This document shows, piece after piece, positions 18,096 through 24,749 of a stretch of DNA of 64,000 bases. How positions within the stretch are numbered: position 1 is the stretch's first letter; every line of letters begins with the position of its first letter. The notes beneath the pieces are model-generated. The model did not search any database, had not been told where the DNA came from, and saw only the letters and a list, made by a program, of their open reading frames with translations. Position numbers and translations under genes: made by a program. Where the stretch lies: positions 62,001 to 126,000 of the forward strand of contig NZ_JAFFZM010000005.1 of assembly GCF_017676345.1 (NCBI RefSeq), read 5' to 3'. The stretch is from Streptomyces smyrnaeus (lineage in GTDB: Bacteria > Actinomycetota > Actinomycetes > Streptomycetales > Streptomycetaceae).

Positions 18096-18560
18096 GTGAC
18101 CGCCACGGACCGTTCCCTCGAGCTGATCAACACCGCCGCCCAGGCGGCGGCCGACAAGCTCGCGCACGACATCGTCGCCTACGACGTCAGCGACGTGCTC
18201 GCCATCACCGACGCCTTCCTGCTCGCCTCGGCACCCAACGACCGGCAGGTCAAGGGCATCGTCGACGAGATCGAAGAGCGGCTGAACAAGGAGCTGGACG
18301 CCAAGCCCGCCCGCCGCGAGGGCGAGCGCGACGGCCGCTGGGTGCTCCTCGACTACGTCGACATCGTCGTCCACGTCCAGCACAGCGAGGAGCGGGTCTT
18401 CTACGCTCTGGAGCGGCTGTGGAAGGACTGCCCCGAGCTGGAGCTGCCCGAGGAGGCCAAGGCCACCCGTGGCAAGGCCGCCGAGCACGCGAACGCGGTG
18501 GCCGCGGGCGACGAGCAGCTGCCCGAACCGGCGGACGAACTGGACGGAGAACTGCGCTGA
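18096..18560 (+). CDS. rsfS: Ribosomal silencing factor RsfS
   Basis: RsfS/Iojap family: binds ribosomal protein L14 and blocks subunit joining in nutrient limitation. 154 residues from GTG 18096 (TTG 18090 is an alternative 2 codons upstream). Conserved blocks are DIVAYDVSDVLAITDAFLLASAPNDRQ (with a break at the usual site) and WVLLDYVDIVVHVQHSEERVFYALERLW. A C-terminal extension of about 40 residues is polar and disordered, as in other Streptomyces. nadD-LCP-rsfS-phosphatase is the standard order. Confidence 0.95.
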   Translation: MTATDRSLELINTAAQAAADKLAHDIVAYDVSDVLAITDAFLLASAPNDRQVKGIVDEIEERLNKELDAKPARREGERDGRWVLLDYVDIVVHVQHSEERVFYALERLWKDCPELELPEEAKATRGKAAEHANAVAAGDEQLPEPADELDGELR

Positions 18561-19210
18561 ACGGCACGGGGGCGGTACGGAACCGCAAGATCGTTCTCTG
18601 GCGGCACGGCCAGACTGCCTGGAACCTGGAGCGGCGCTTCCAGGGCAGTACGGACATTCCGCTCACCGATGCCGGCCTCGACCAGGCACGACGTGCCGCA
18701 CGGCTGCTGGCGGCGCTGAGGCCCGATGCGATCGTCGCCTCCGATCTGCAGCGCGCCGCGGCCACCGCGGCGGAGCTGGCCGCACTCACCGGGCTGGACA
18801 TCTCCCAGGACGAGGGGCTGCGGGAGACGTACGCGGGCGAGTGGCAGGGCCTCACCCACGAGGAGATCGTCGCCCGCTACGGCGAGCAGTACGCCGCCTG
18901 GAAGCGCGGCGAGCCGGTGCGCCGGGGCGGCGGTGAGCTGGAGACCGAGGTCGCTGAGCGGGCCGCGCCCGTGGTGGAGCGCGCCGTGGAGAAGCTGCCG
19001 GACGGTGGCACGCTCGTCGTCGTCAGCCACGGCGGCACCATCCGCACCACCATCGGTCGGCTCATCGGGCTGCCGCCCACCACCTGGGAGTCGCTGGGGG
19101 GTCTGTCCAACTGCAGCTGGTCCGTGCTGGGTGAGACGGTGCGTGGCTGGCGGCTGCTGGAGCACAACGCGGGCAGCCTGCCCGAGCCGGTGCTCGGCGA
19201 CGACGACTGA
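18557..19210 (+). CDS. Histidine phosphatase (phosphoglycerate mutase-like)
   Basis: 217 residues. The catalytic phospho-acceptor motif is IVLWRHGQTAWN (His17), with the second His in VVVSHGGTIRT and an acidic proton donor in LRETYAGEWQG. This branch contains broad-specificity phosphatases, including those acting on small phosphosugars. No ATG, GTG or TTG is available between the rsfS stop and the catalytic motif. The best start is CTG 18557, whose last two bases plus A form the rsfS TGA, so translation is probably coupled by a CTGA overlap. The substrate is unknown. Confidence 0.9.
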   Translation: MNGTGAVRNRKIVLWRHGQTAWNLERRFQGSTDIPLTDAGLDQARRAARLLAALRPDAIVASDLQRAAATAAELAALTGLDISQDEGLRETYAGEWQGLTHEEIVARYGEQYAAWKRGEPVRRGGGELETEVAERAAPVVERAVEKLPDGGTLVVVSHGGTIRTTIGRLIGLPPTTWESLGGLSNCSWSVLGETVRGWRLLEHNAGSLPEPVLGDDD

Positions 19211-19346
19211 GCCGGGCCGTGGGGCGGACGACGGGGACGGGCCGCGGCATCGGCGCCGTCGAAGGGCGGCGGACGGCCGGATTTCTCATTTGGCCTGGCC
19301 ACCCGCTAAGCTGCTTCTCGTTCGCGGCGCTCCGGCGCCGGTCCTC

Positions 19347-19419
<73 letters not shown>

Positions 19420-19432
19420 CGCGGACCTCTCG

Positions 19433-19466
19433 GATCCCGTCCTCCTCCCGGAGGGCGGGATCTTTG
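19433..19466 (+). terminator. Intrinsic terminator after tRNA-Ala copy 1
   Basis: A 12-bp stem (19433-19444 with 19451-19462, one G-T pair), CTCCCG loop, then TTTG. It lies 13 bases after the tRNA. Confidence 0.75.
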
Positions 19467-19527
19467 CTGTGTGCCCGGCCAGGCGCCGCCCCCGGGCGCC
19501 CGGGGGCTCAGCCCGGAGCCTGGGCGC

Positions 19528-20568
19528 TCAGCCTGGCTCCCTGTGCGGTCGGGCCGGGTCCGAGGCGCTCATCTCCCGCGCCACCCGGCGGCTCGCGCGC
19601 AGCAGCCGCTCATGTGTCCGGGACAGCGGCTCGGCGTGCTCAGGACAGCCGATCAACGGGTCGTCTATCGTCCGCAGCCGCTCGAGCAGCTGCCCGGTCT
19701 CGTCGTCGTGCGGCACATAGGCCACGATCCGGGTCTCGGCCGCGCCACTGATCTGCAGCGAGGTCGAACTGAGCCGCAACTGGCCGACCGAGGCGTGCTG
19801 CACCAGCTTGATCCGGGCTCCCGGCGGGGCCACATCGCCGCTGTGCCACAGCTGGGCGAACTCCGCGCTCGCCTCGCACATACGGCCGACGAACTCCTCC
19901 CAGGCAGCCTCTCCGACATGGCGGCCGTAGGTGCCGCGGAGCGTGGCCACCATCAACGACAGTTCGGCCTCGCGGTTGAGGAGCGCGCAACAGCACGGCG
20001 GCATCACCACGAACTGCTGCCACAGGACATTGCGTTCGGGCTGTCCCACCAGATCGAGGGTCGGAAAGAGATGCCGGTAGCCGGCGTTGGCGGCCAGCAC
20101 GTCGTACCGGCCGTTGTAGACCACGGCGGGCATCGGGTCCATCGCGTCGAGGATGCGGTGGACCTCGGGGTCGACCGCCTCGGCGATCCGCTCCGGGGAC
20201 GCTGGATGCGGAACCTCGGCCAGGTGGTACAGATGCTCGCGCTCGGCTTCGTCCAGTCGCAGCGTGCGGGCCACCGCGTCCAGGACCTGCGCGCTCGCGT
20301 TGATCGGACGGCCCTGCTCCAGCCATGTGTACCAGGTCACGCCCACCCCCGAGAGCTGGGCGACCTCCTCCCGGCGCAGCCCAGGGGTGCGGCGGCGCGG
20401 GCCCGCCGGCATCCCGACATCGGCGGGGGAGACCCGGGCGCGGCGGCTGCGCAGGAACGTGGCCAGCTCGGACCTGCGGCGCCGGGTGGTAGGGCGTGGC
20501 GCTCCGGCAGCACTGCGTGCGGCCCTCGGCTCCGTTCCTGTCTCGGCGATGACTGTCACATCCCCCAT
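19528..20568 (-). CDS. XRE-family regulator with MmyB-like ligand domain (cassette 1)
   Basis: 346 residues from ATG 20568. An N-terminal helix-turn-helix domain (about 30-95) holds PRRRTPGLRREEVAQLSGVG and TWYTWLEQGRPINASAQVLDA. The C-terminal half matches the MmyB ligand-binding type domain that follows such HTHs in actinobacteria (AVVYNGRYDVLAANAGYRHLFP and FVVMPPCCCALLNRE). It is divergent from an MFS exporter gene with 93 bp between starts, which suggests it controls that exporter in response to a small molecule. A dyad TGCTG-N7-CAGCA (20598-20614) in the spacer is a candidate operator. A close paralogue sits at 53852-54733 in the same arrangement. Confidence 0.9.
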   Translation of the reverse strand: MGDVTVIAETGTEPRAARSAAGAPRPTTRRRRSELATFLRSRRARVSPADVGMPAGPRRRTPGLRREEVAQLSGVGVTWYTWLEQGRPINASAQVLDAVARTLRLDEAEREHLYHLAEVPHPASPERIAEAVDPEVHRILDAMDPMPAVVYNGRYDVLAANAGYRHLFPTLDLVGQPERNVLWQQFVVMPPCCCALLNREAELSLMVATLRGTYGRHVGEAAWEEFVGRMCEASAEFAQLWHSGDVAPPGARIKLVQHASVGQLRLSSTSLQISGAAETRIVAYVPHDDETGQLLERLRTIDDPLIGCPEHAEPLSRTHERLLRASRRVAREMSASDPARPHREPG

Positions 20569-20597
20569 CGTCGGGGCAGCGCACATCGGCTGCCAGG

Positions 20598-20614
20598 TGC
20601 TGTCAGTACCAGCA
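20598..20614. promoter_or_regulatory. Candidate operator of XRE/MFS cassette 1
   Basis: TGCTG-TCAGTAC-CAGCA, a 5-bp dyad with a 7-base spacer, lies midway between the divergent starts. It is short and could be chance; its position is the main support. Confidence 0.3.
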
Positions 20615-20661
20615 TTGCCGGGCTCTCGGGATCTTCGACCCGGCCCGGCCAGGCTCTGGGC

Positions 20662-22257
20662 ATGACCTTCGCTCCTTCGTCTTCCGCTTCTCCGCGGCCG
20701 GCTGCCGGGACACCGGGGACCCCCGGCAGCCCCACCCCCGGCAGTCGGACCCGTGGCACCGGGCATCCCGCCGTTCGGTATCCCAGTGAAGAGCACGCCA
20801 CTGACAGTGGCACAGGGACCGCGCGTCCTGGCCCGCGCCCCGGGTGGCTCCTCGCCATCGTGCTCACCGGCCAGTTCATGGCGCTGCTGGACACCTTCAT
20901 CGTCAACGTGGCCGCCTCCGACCTGCGGGCGGACCTGCACGCCTCGGGCGCGGGGCTGCAACTGGTGGTCGCCGGCTACACCATCGCCTACGCGGTACTG
21001 CTGATCACCGGGGCCCGGCTGGGGGCGCTGCTGGGCCACAGCAGGGTCTTCCTGGGCGGTCTCGCCCTGTTCACCGCCGCCTCGCTCGCCTGCGGTCTGG
21101 CGGCCGGCACGGGCCAGCTCATCGCCTTCCGGCTGGTGCAGGGCGCGGCCGGTGCCGCGATGCTCCCCCAGGTGCTCAGTCTGATCCAGCGCACCTTCAC
21201 CGGGCTCGCCCGCACCCGCGCGCTGGGCGCCTACGCCGCCGTGCTCGGCGTCGGCGCCGCGGCGGGCCAGCTGCTGGGCGGAGTGCTGGTCACTGCCGAC
21301 CTGTTCGGCCTGGGCTGGCGTCCGATCTTCCTGATCAACGTCCCGGTGGGCATCGCACTGCTGTGCCTCGGTCCCTGGCTGATGGGTGTGCGCGGTGAGG
21401 CCAGGGGCGGCGACGAGGAGCGGCGCGCCCTGGATCTGCCGGGGCTGGCCCTGCTCGGCGCGGTACTGCTCCTGTTCACCGTCCCGGTGGTGCTCGGACG
21501 GGAACAGGGCTGGCCGCTGTGGGGGTGGATATCCCTCGCGCTGTGCGCCGCGCTCGTCCCGGCCTTCGGACGCTACGAGGTGCTGCTCGCCCGGCGCGGC
21601 GGCAGGCCTTTGATCTCACCGCTGGTGCTGCGGGCGCCGGGCGTGCCGCTGGCCGTCGTACGCATCTTCTGCATGATGGCCGGCAACGCCGGGTTCGTCC
21701 TGGTGCTGATGCTGCATCTGCAAAGTGGCCTGGGGAAGAGCGCGCTGCTGGCGGGGTTGTCGATGGTGCCGACGGCCGGGCTGTTCGCCGTGGTCGGCAC
21801 GAACTGGCGGCGGCTGCCGCAGTCGTGGCATCCCCGGCTGTCCTCCGCCGGGTTCCTGATCGCCGCCGCCTCGTTCGGCTGGCTGGGCGTGCTGCTGTCG
21901 GGCGGCGGTGACGGGGGAGTCCCGCTCTACGTCTGCCTGGCTGCCAGCGGGTTCGGGCTGTCACTGGCGTACAACCCCGTACTGTCGCGCACGCTGGCCG
22001 GTGTGCGGCAGAGCGAAGCAGCCGATGCCAGCGGTCTGTTGGTCACCACGGCGCAGCTCGGACTGCTGAGCGGTGTCGCACTGTTCGGCGCCATCTATCT
22101 GGAGCACGCGGAACGTACGGCGCCGTCCGCCGCCACCTCGGCCCACGCGCTCACCGTCACCTGTGCGGCGCTGGTCGCCGGAATGCTCATCGGAGCGGTG
22201 GCGGGACCGCTGAACGGACTGGTGCGCCGGGTGAGGGGATTGGCCAAGGATCGCTGA
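20662..22257 (+). CDS. MFS transporter, DHA2-type drug exporter (cassette 1)
   Basis: 531 residues from ATG 20662. After a Pro/Gly/Thr-rich cytoplasmic leader of about 60 residues it has about 13-14 hydrophobic segments, starting WLLAIVLTGQFMALLDTFIVNVA, which is the DHA2 family TM1 signature (LDxxIVNVALP-like). The loop ARLGALLGHSRVFLGG and motif C-like region GAYAAVLGVGAAAGQLLGG are present. Such proteins use proton exchange to export drugs or secreted metabolites. The divergent XRE gene is the likely regulator. The substrate is not predictable. Confidence 0.88.
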   Translation: MTFAPSSSASPRPAAGTPGTPGSPTPGSRTRGTGHPAVRYPSEEHATDSGTGTARPGPRPGWLLAIVLTGQFMALLDTFIVNVAASDLRADLHASGAGLQLVVAGYTIAYAVLLITGARLGALLGHSRVFLGGLALFTAASLACGLAAGTGQLIAFRLVQGAAGAAMLPQVLSLIQRTFTGLARTRALGAYAAVLGVGAAAGQLLGGVLVTADLFGLGWRPIFLINVPVGIALLCLGPWLMGVRGEARGGDEERRALDLPGLALLGAVLLLFTVPVVLGREQGWPLWGWISLALCAALVPAFGRYEVLLARRGGRPLISPLVLRAPGVPLAVVRIFCMMAGNAGFVLVLMLHLQSGLGKSALLAGLSMVPTAGLFAVVGTNWRRLPQSWHPRLSSAGFLIAAASFGWLGVLLSGGGDGGVPLYVCLAASGFGLSLAYNPVLSRTLAGVRQSEAADASGLLVTTAQLGLLSGVALFGAIYLEHAERTAPSAATSAHALTVTCAALVAGMLIGAVAGPLNGLVRRVRGLAKDR

Positions 22258-22307
22258 CCGGCCCTTAGTCCAGCAGCCGGTACGTGGCAGAATCGTGACG
22301 GCTGGAA

Positions 22308-22335
22308 GGGGGAAGGCCAAGGGGGAAGGGGAGGG
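22308..22335 (+). promoter_or_regulatory. G-quadruplex motif over a ribosome binding site
   Basis: Four G runs (22308-22312, 22321-22325, 22328-22331, 22333-22335) are separated by loops of 8, 2 and 1 bases in the sense strand. The last runs form the GGAGGG ribosome site of the gene starting at 22345. Confidence 0.5.
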
Positions 22336-22344
22336 ACGAGTGCG

Positions 22345-22539
22345 ATGTCGGCGACGGTCCTCGACGAGGACGGTTCCGGGTCCGCGCCCACGTGGCCCCC
22401 GCCCCGGGCGGAGCACCCGCGGGACGCTCCGTGCAACCTGCAGTGCCCGTCCTGCGGTTCGGCGAACGTCGCCCAAGTGCTCGGCGACAATGGAGGAGTG
22501 TCCTACGTGTGCACGGCTTGCGGCCACATCTGGAGCTGA
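22345..22539 (+). CDS. Zinc-ribbon miniprotein, function unknown
   Basis: 64 residues. A disordered N-terminus is followed by a zinc ribbon with two knuckles, CPSCGS and CTACGH, spaced about 20 residues apart (LQCPSCGSANVAQVLGDNG then YVCTACGHIWS). The four Cys should bind one zinc. Ribbons like this occur in small nucleic-acid- or protein-binding adaptors. ATG 22345 has GGGAGGG 9 bases upstream. The next gene, 7 bases on, is another Cys-pair miniprotein, so they probably share a transcript. Confidence 0.75.
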   Translation: MSATVLDEDGSGSAPTWPPPRAEHPRDAPCNLQCPSCGSANVAQVLGDNGGVSYVCTACGHIWS

Positions 22540-22546
22540 CTGAGCG

Positions 22547-22780
22547 ATGGGCGCCCACAGCAGGAAGTGCGACTGGTGCGGCAGCGGCACCCCGATCGTC
22601 CGTGACATGGAGCCGGTCAACAGCGCCTACCAGTACTGGTGCGAGGACTGCGCTCGGGCGCTGATCATAAAAGGCGACCCGATCGAGACCTATCGGGAGC
22701 TGGACGGCGAGCCGATTTACGGCCGCCTGCTGGAGGCCCACTGCACGCTGAAGCGTTTCTACTCCTTCGCGACGGCCTGA
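22547..22780 (+). CDS. Cys-rich miniprotein with two CxxC pairs
   Basis: 77 residues. CDWCGSG near the start and CEDCAR at about 32-37 form a likely zinc site. The second half (DPIETYRELDGEPIYGRLLEAHC, then LKRFYSFATA) looks like a compact helical domain. The start at ATG 22547 follows the previous stop by 7 bases. No known family is assigned. It converges with the GT87 gene, whose stop is 9 bases away. Confidence 0.75.
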   Translation: MGAHSRKCDWCGSGTPIVRDMEPVNSAYQYWCEDCARALIIKGDPIETYRELDGEPIYGRLLEAHCTLKRFYSFATA

Positions 22781-22789
22781 CCTCCCCTC

Positions 22790-24118
22790 TCACCGCGGTG
22801 CGCGCAGCGTCCGCAGCGCCACCACCGCTGCCAGCACCAAGAACGCCGTACCCACGAGCGGGTAGCAGGCCGACAGCAGCATCTGGGCACCGTTCTGGTG
22901 CAGTTCGGGCGGATGCGACGCGTTCGCGTCGCGGGGCACCCACCACAGCGCGTACGAGCAGAACACCAGGCCCGTCAGCAGCGTCGCGGCCAGCCAGCGG
23001 CGGCTGCCGCGGCGCTGCGCCTCCGCACCCAGCAGCAGCAACAGCGGCAGGCACCACACCCAGTGGTGGGACCAGGAGATCGGGCTGATCAGCAGGGTGG
23101 TGACGGCACAGGCGACGGCGGCCCAGGCGGTCGCGTGCGGCAGGCCGCGCTCTCCGGCGAGTGCTGCCGTCACGGCCGTGCCCAGGCCGAGTACGGCCAC
23201 CAGGAAGGCCAGCCCCATCCACAGCCAGCTCGGTTCGCCGGTGTGCAGCAGACGGGCGGCCACACCGCTCAGCGACTGGTTGTCGGTGATCTCCGTCCGC
23301 CCGACCCGGTCGGACTGGAAGACGGCCCCGCCCCAGAAGCGCCGGGAGTCGCGCGGCAGCACCACAGCGGACAGCAGCGCGGTCGCCAGGAACGTCACCG
23401 TCGCGACCGCGGCCTGCCGCAGCCACGGGTTCCACAGCTCCCTCGTACGACCTGTGTGCCGCAGCCGCCGCCAGCCATGGACCAGTCCGTACAGTGCGAG
23501 GAAAACGGCGAACAGCGCGGGTGTCAGCTTGATCCCTGCCGCGACACCGATTCCCACCCCCGCCCAGCAGTGCCCCGCCCGGCGGGTCAGGTCCCACAGC
23601 ACCAGCGCGGCCAGCAGCAGGTTGATCTGCCCGTAGCGCAGTGTCGTCCACACCGGCTCGCACCACACCACGAGCGAGGCGATGCCCAGCGCCGCCGCTC
23701 CGCGCGGGACGTGCCGCGGGCGTCCCAGCAGCCGCAGGGACAGATGGACGAGCACCACCAGCAGTCCGAGATTGACGAACGTCGCGGCCCCGCGCATATC
23801 GGCCACGTCCAGCAGCGTCAGCGGCAGAAACAGCAGCGCGGCGAAGGGCGGGTAGGTGGCGGGCAGGTCGGCGTAGGTGGCACGCATCGAGTACAGGTCG
23901 TAGCCGTTGCGTACGGTCCAGCCCTCGGCCCGGTAGACCATCAGATCGATCATCGAGACGTTCGCCGTGCGCTGGGCGGCCCAGAAGGCGGCGAAGGAGA
24001 CCATGGACAGCGCGAGTGCCAGGGTGACCGGTCGCCGCAGCAGATATCTCTTGAGCCCAAGGAACCCCCTGAGCGCCGGCGACCACTTGCTTTCGGCGAC
24101 CTGGTGCAACGTGCTCAC
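22790..24118 (-). CDS. GT87-type polyprenol-phosphate mannosyltransferase-like membrane protein
   Basis: 442 residues from GTG 24118, with at least ten hydrophobic segments. The first outer loop has MIDLMVYRAEGWTVRNGYDLY, where the acidic residue right after TM1 is typical of GT-C enzymes. Later features are YPPFAALLFLPL, YGQINLLLAALVL and a conserved SWSHHWVW. GT87 enzymes in actinobacteria use polyprenyl-phosphate-mannose to build lipomannan-like glycans, including mannose side chains. The exact acceptor here is unknown. It lies just upstream of the second tRNA-Ala on the opposite strand. Confidence 0.85.
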   Translation of the reverse strand: MSTLHQVAESKWSPALRGFLGLKRYLLRRPVTLALALSMVSFAAFWAAQRTANVSMIDLMVYRAEGWTVRNGYDLYSMRATYADLPATYPPFAALLFLPLTLLDVADMRGAATFVNLGLLVVLVHLSLRLLGRPRHVPRGAAALGIASLVVWCEPVWTTLRYGQINLLLAALVLWDLTRRAGHCWAGVGIGVAAGIKLTPALFAVFLALYGLVHGWRRLRHTGRTRELWNPWLRQAAVATVTFLATALLSAVVLPRDSRRFWGGAVFQSDRVGRTEITDNQSLSGVAARLLHTGEPSWLWMGLAFLVAVLGLGTAVTAALAGERGLPHATAWAAVACAVTTLLISPISWSHHWVWCLPLLLLLGAEAQRRGSRRWLAATLLTGLVFCSYALWWVPRDANASHPPELHQNGAQMLLSACYPLVGTAFLVLAAVVALRTLRAPR

Positions 24119-24197
24119 GGGGCGACAGTATCGAGTGATCGGCGGTGGGCACCGGTGGGGCCGAGCCGCCCGGCCCGGTCGGCGCCCGGAAAGCGAT

Positions 24198-24228
24198 TTG
24201 GCACTAGGCGGTGCACCCCGTGTAAGCT
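24198..24228 (+). promoter_or_regulatory. Promoter of tRNA-Ala copy 2
   Basis: TTGGCA (24198-24203) and TAAGCT (24223-24228) are separated by 19 bases, slightly long. The same TAAGCT precedes the first tRNA-Ala copy. Confidence 0.45.
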
Positions 24229-24269
24229 GGCGGAGCCGCCGCGGGGAAACCCCGGCGGACCAGAGATCT

Positions 24270-24342
<73 letters not shown>

Positions 24343-24344
24343 CA

Positions 24345-24397
24345 GAAGCGAGAGGCGAGGTGTGCCTGCGGAATGCGCAGGCCGTCTCGCTTCTTTT
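24345..24397 (+). terminator. Intrinsic terminator after tRNA-Ala copy 2
   Basis: GAAGCGAGA (24345-24353) pairs with TCTCGCTTC (24385-24393), with an inner CCTGC/GCAGG stem, followed by TTTTGTTTCTT. A second hairpin GCGCGG-CTTCG-CCGCGC (24405-24421) comes next. The stretch 24422-24582 contains only hairpin-rich, T/C-rich sequence and no gene. Confidence 0.8.
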
Positions 24398-24582
24398 GTT
24401 TCTTGCGCGGCTTCGCCGCGCGGTGTGGGGGCTTCGCCACCCACACCCCCCTGGGAGGGGTGGTCCCTCTCTTGTCTTGGGGGAGACGACCCTCTCGTTC
24501 TCTTCTGAGGGGCGGGTCCCTCTCTTCGCTAGCTGTACGTGAGCTGTAGGTGGGCTCCAGGCGGAGGGCTCGCCCGGTGCGG

Positions 24583-24588
24583 TACCCT
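24583..24588 (+). promoter_or_regulatory. -10 box of leuS leader transcript
   Basis: TACCCT lies 7 bases before the ATG of the leader peptide at 24596, so the leader is probably translated from a leaderless 5' end. No clear -35 is seen. Confidence 0.5.
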
Positions 24589-24595
24589 GAGCGCT

Positions 24596-24634
24596 ATGCG
24601 TGCCGTACGCCTTCTGCTTAGCGAGCCGCGCTGA
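24596..24634 (+). CDS. leuS leader peptide
   Basis: A 12-residue open frame encoding [12 protein letters not shown]. It has three adjacent Leu codons (CTT CTG CTT, 24611-24619). In a genome where CTG and CTC dominate, two CTT codons are unusual and would slow ribosomes when charged tRNA-Leu is scarce. Its last codons (24624-24631, AGCCGCGC) can pair with GCGCGGCT at 24670-24677, immediately before an intrinsic terminator. This is the layout of a ribosome-mediated attenuator for the downstream leucyl-tRNA synthetase. Confidence 0.7.
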   Translation: MRAVRLLLSEPR

Positions 24635-24641
24635 ATCACTG

Positions 24642-24702
24642 CCGGTCCCCCTCCCGCGGACCGGAACCGGCGCGGCTCCCCCTCCTGTGCGAGGGGTTTT
24701 TT
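24642..24702 (+). terminator. leuS attenuator: hairpin plus intrinsic terminator
   Basis: A 7-bp hairpin (24642-24648 with 24658-24664, CCGGTCC/GGACCGG) is enclosed by the 24624-24631/24670-24677 pairing. It is followed by a 6-bp terminator stem (24679-24684 with 24691-24696) and six T (24697-24702). A T tract this clean is rare in streptomycetes, so premature termination before leuS is very likely. Confidence 0.75.
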
Positions 24703-24749
24703 CGTTTCAGGAGCGCTGGGCAGTCACGACCGATGGAGCTTTGAGGACG

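Noticed and set aside
24600..24749. N-terminal extension of LeuRS from base 24600
   Set aside because: It would read through the leader region and the intrinsic terminator; ATG 24750 has a ribosome site and gives the family N-terminus.
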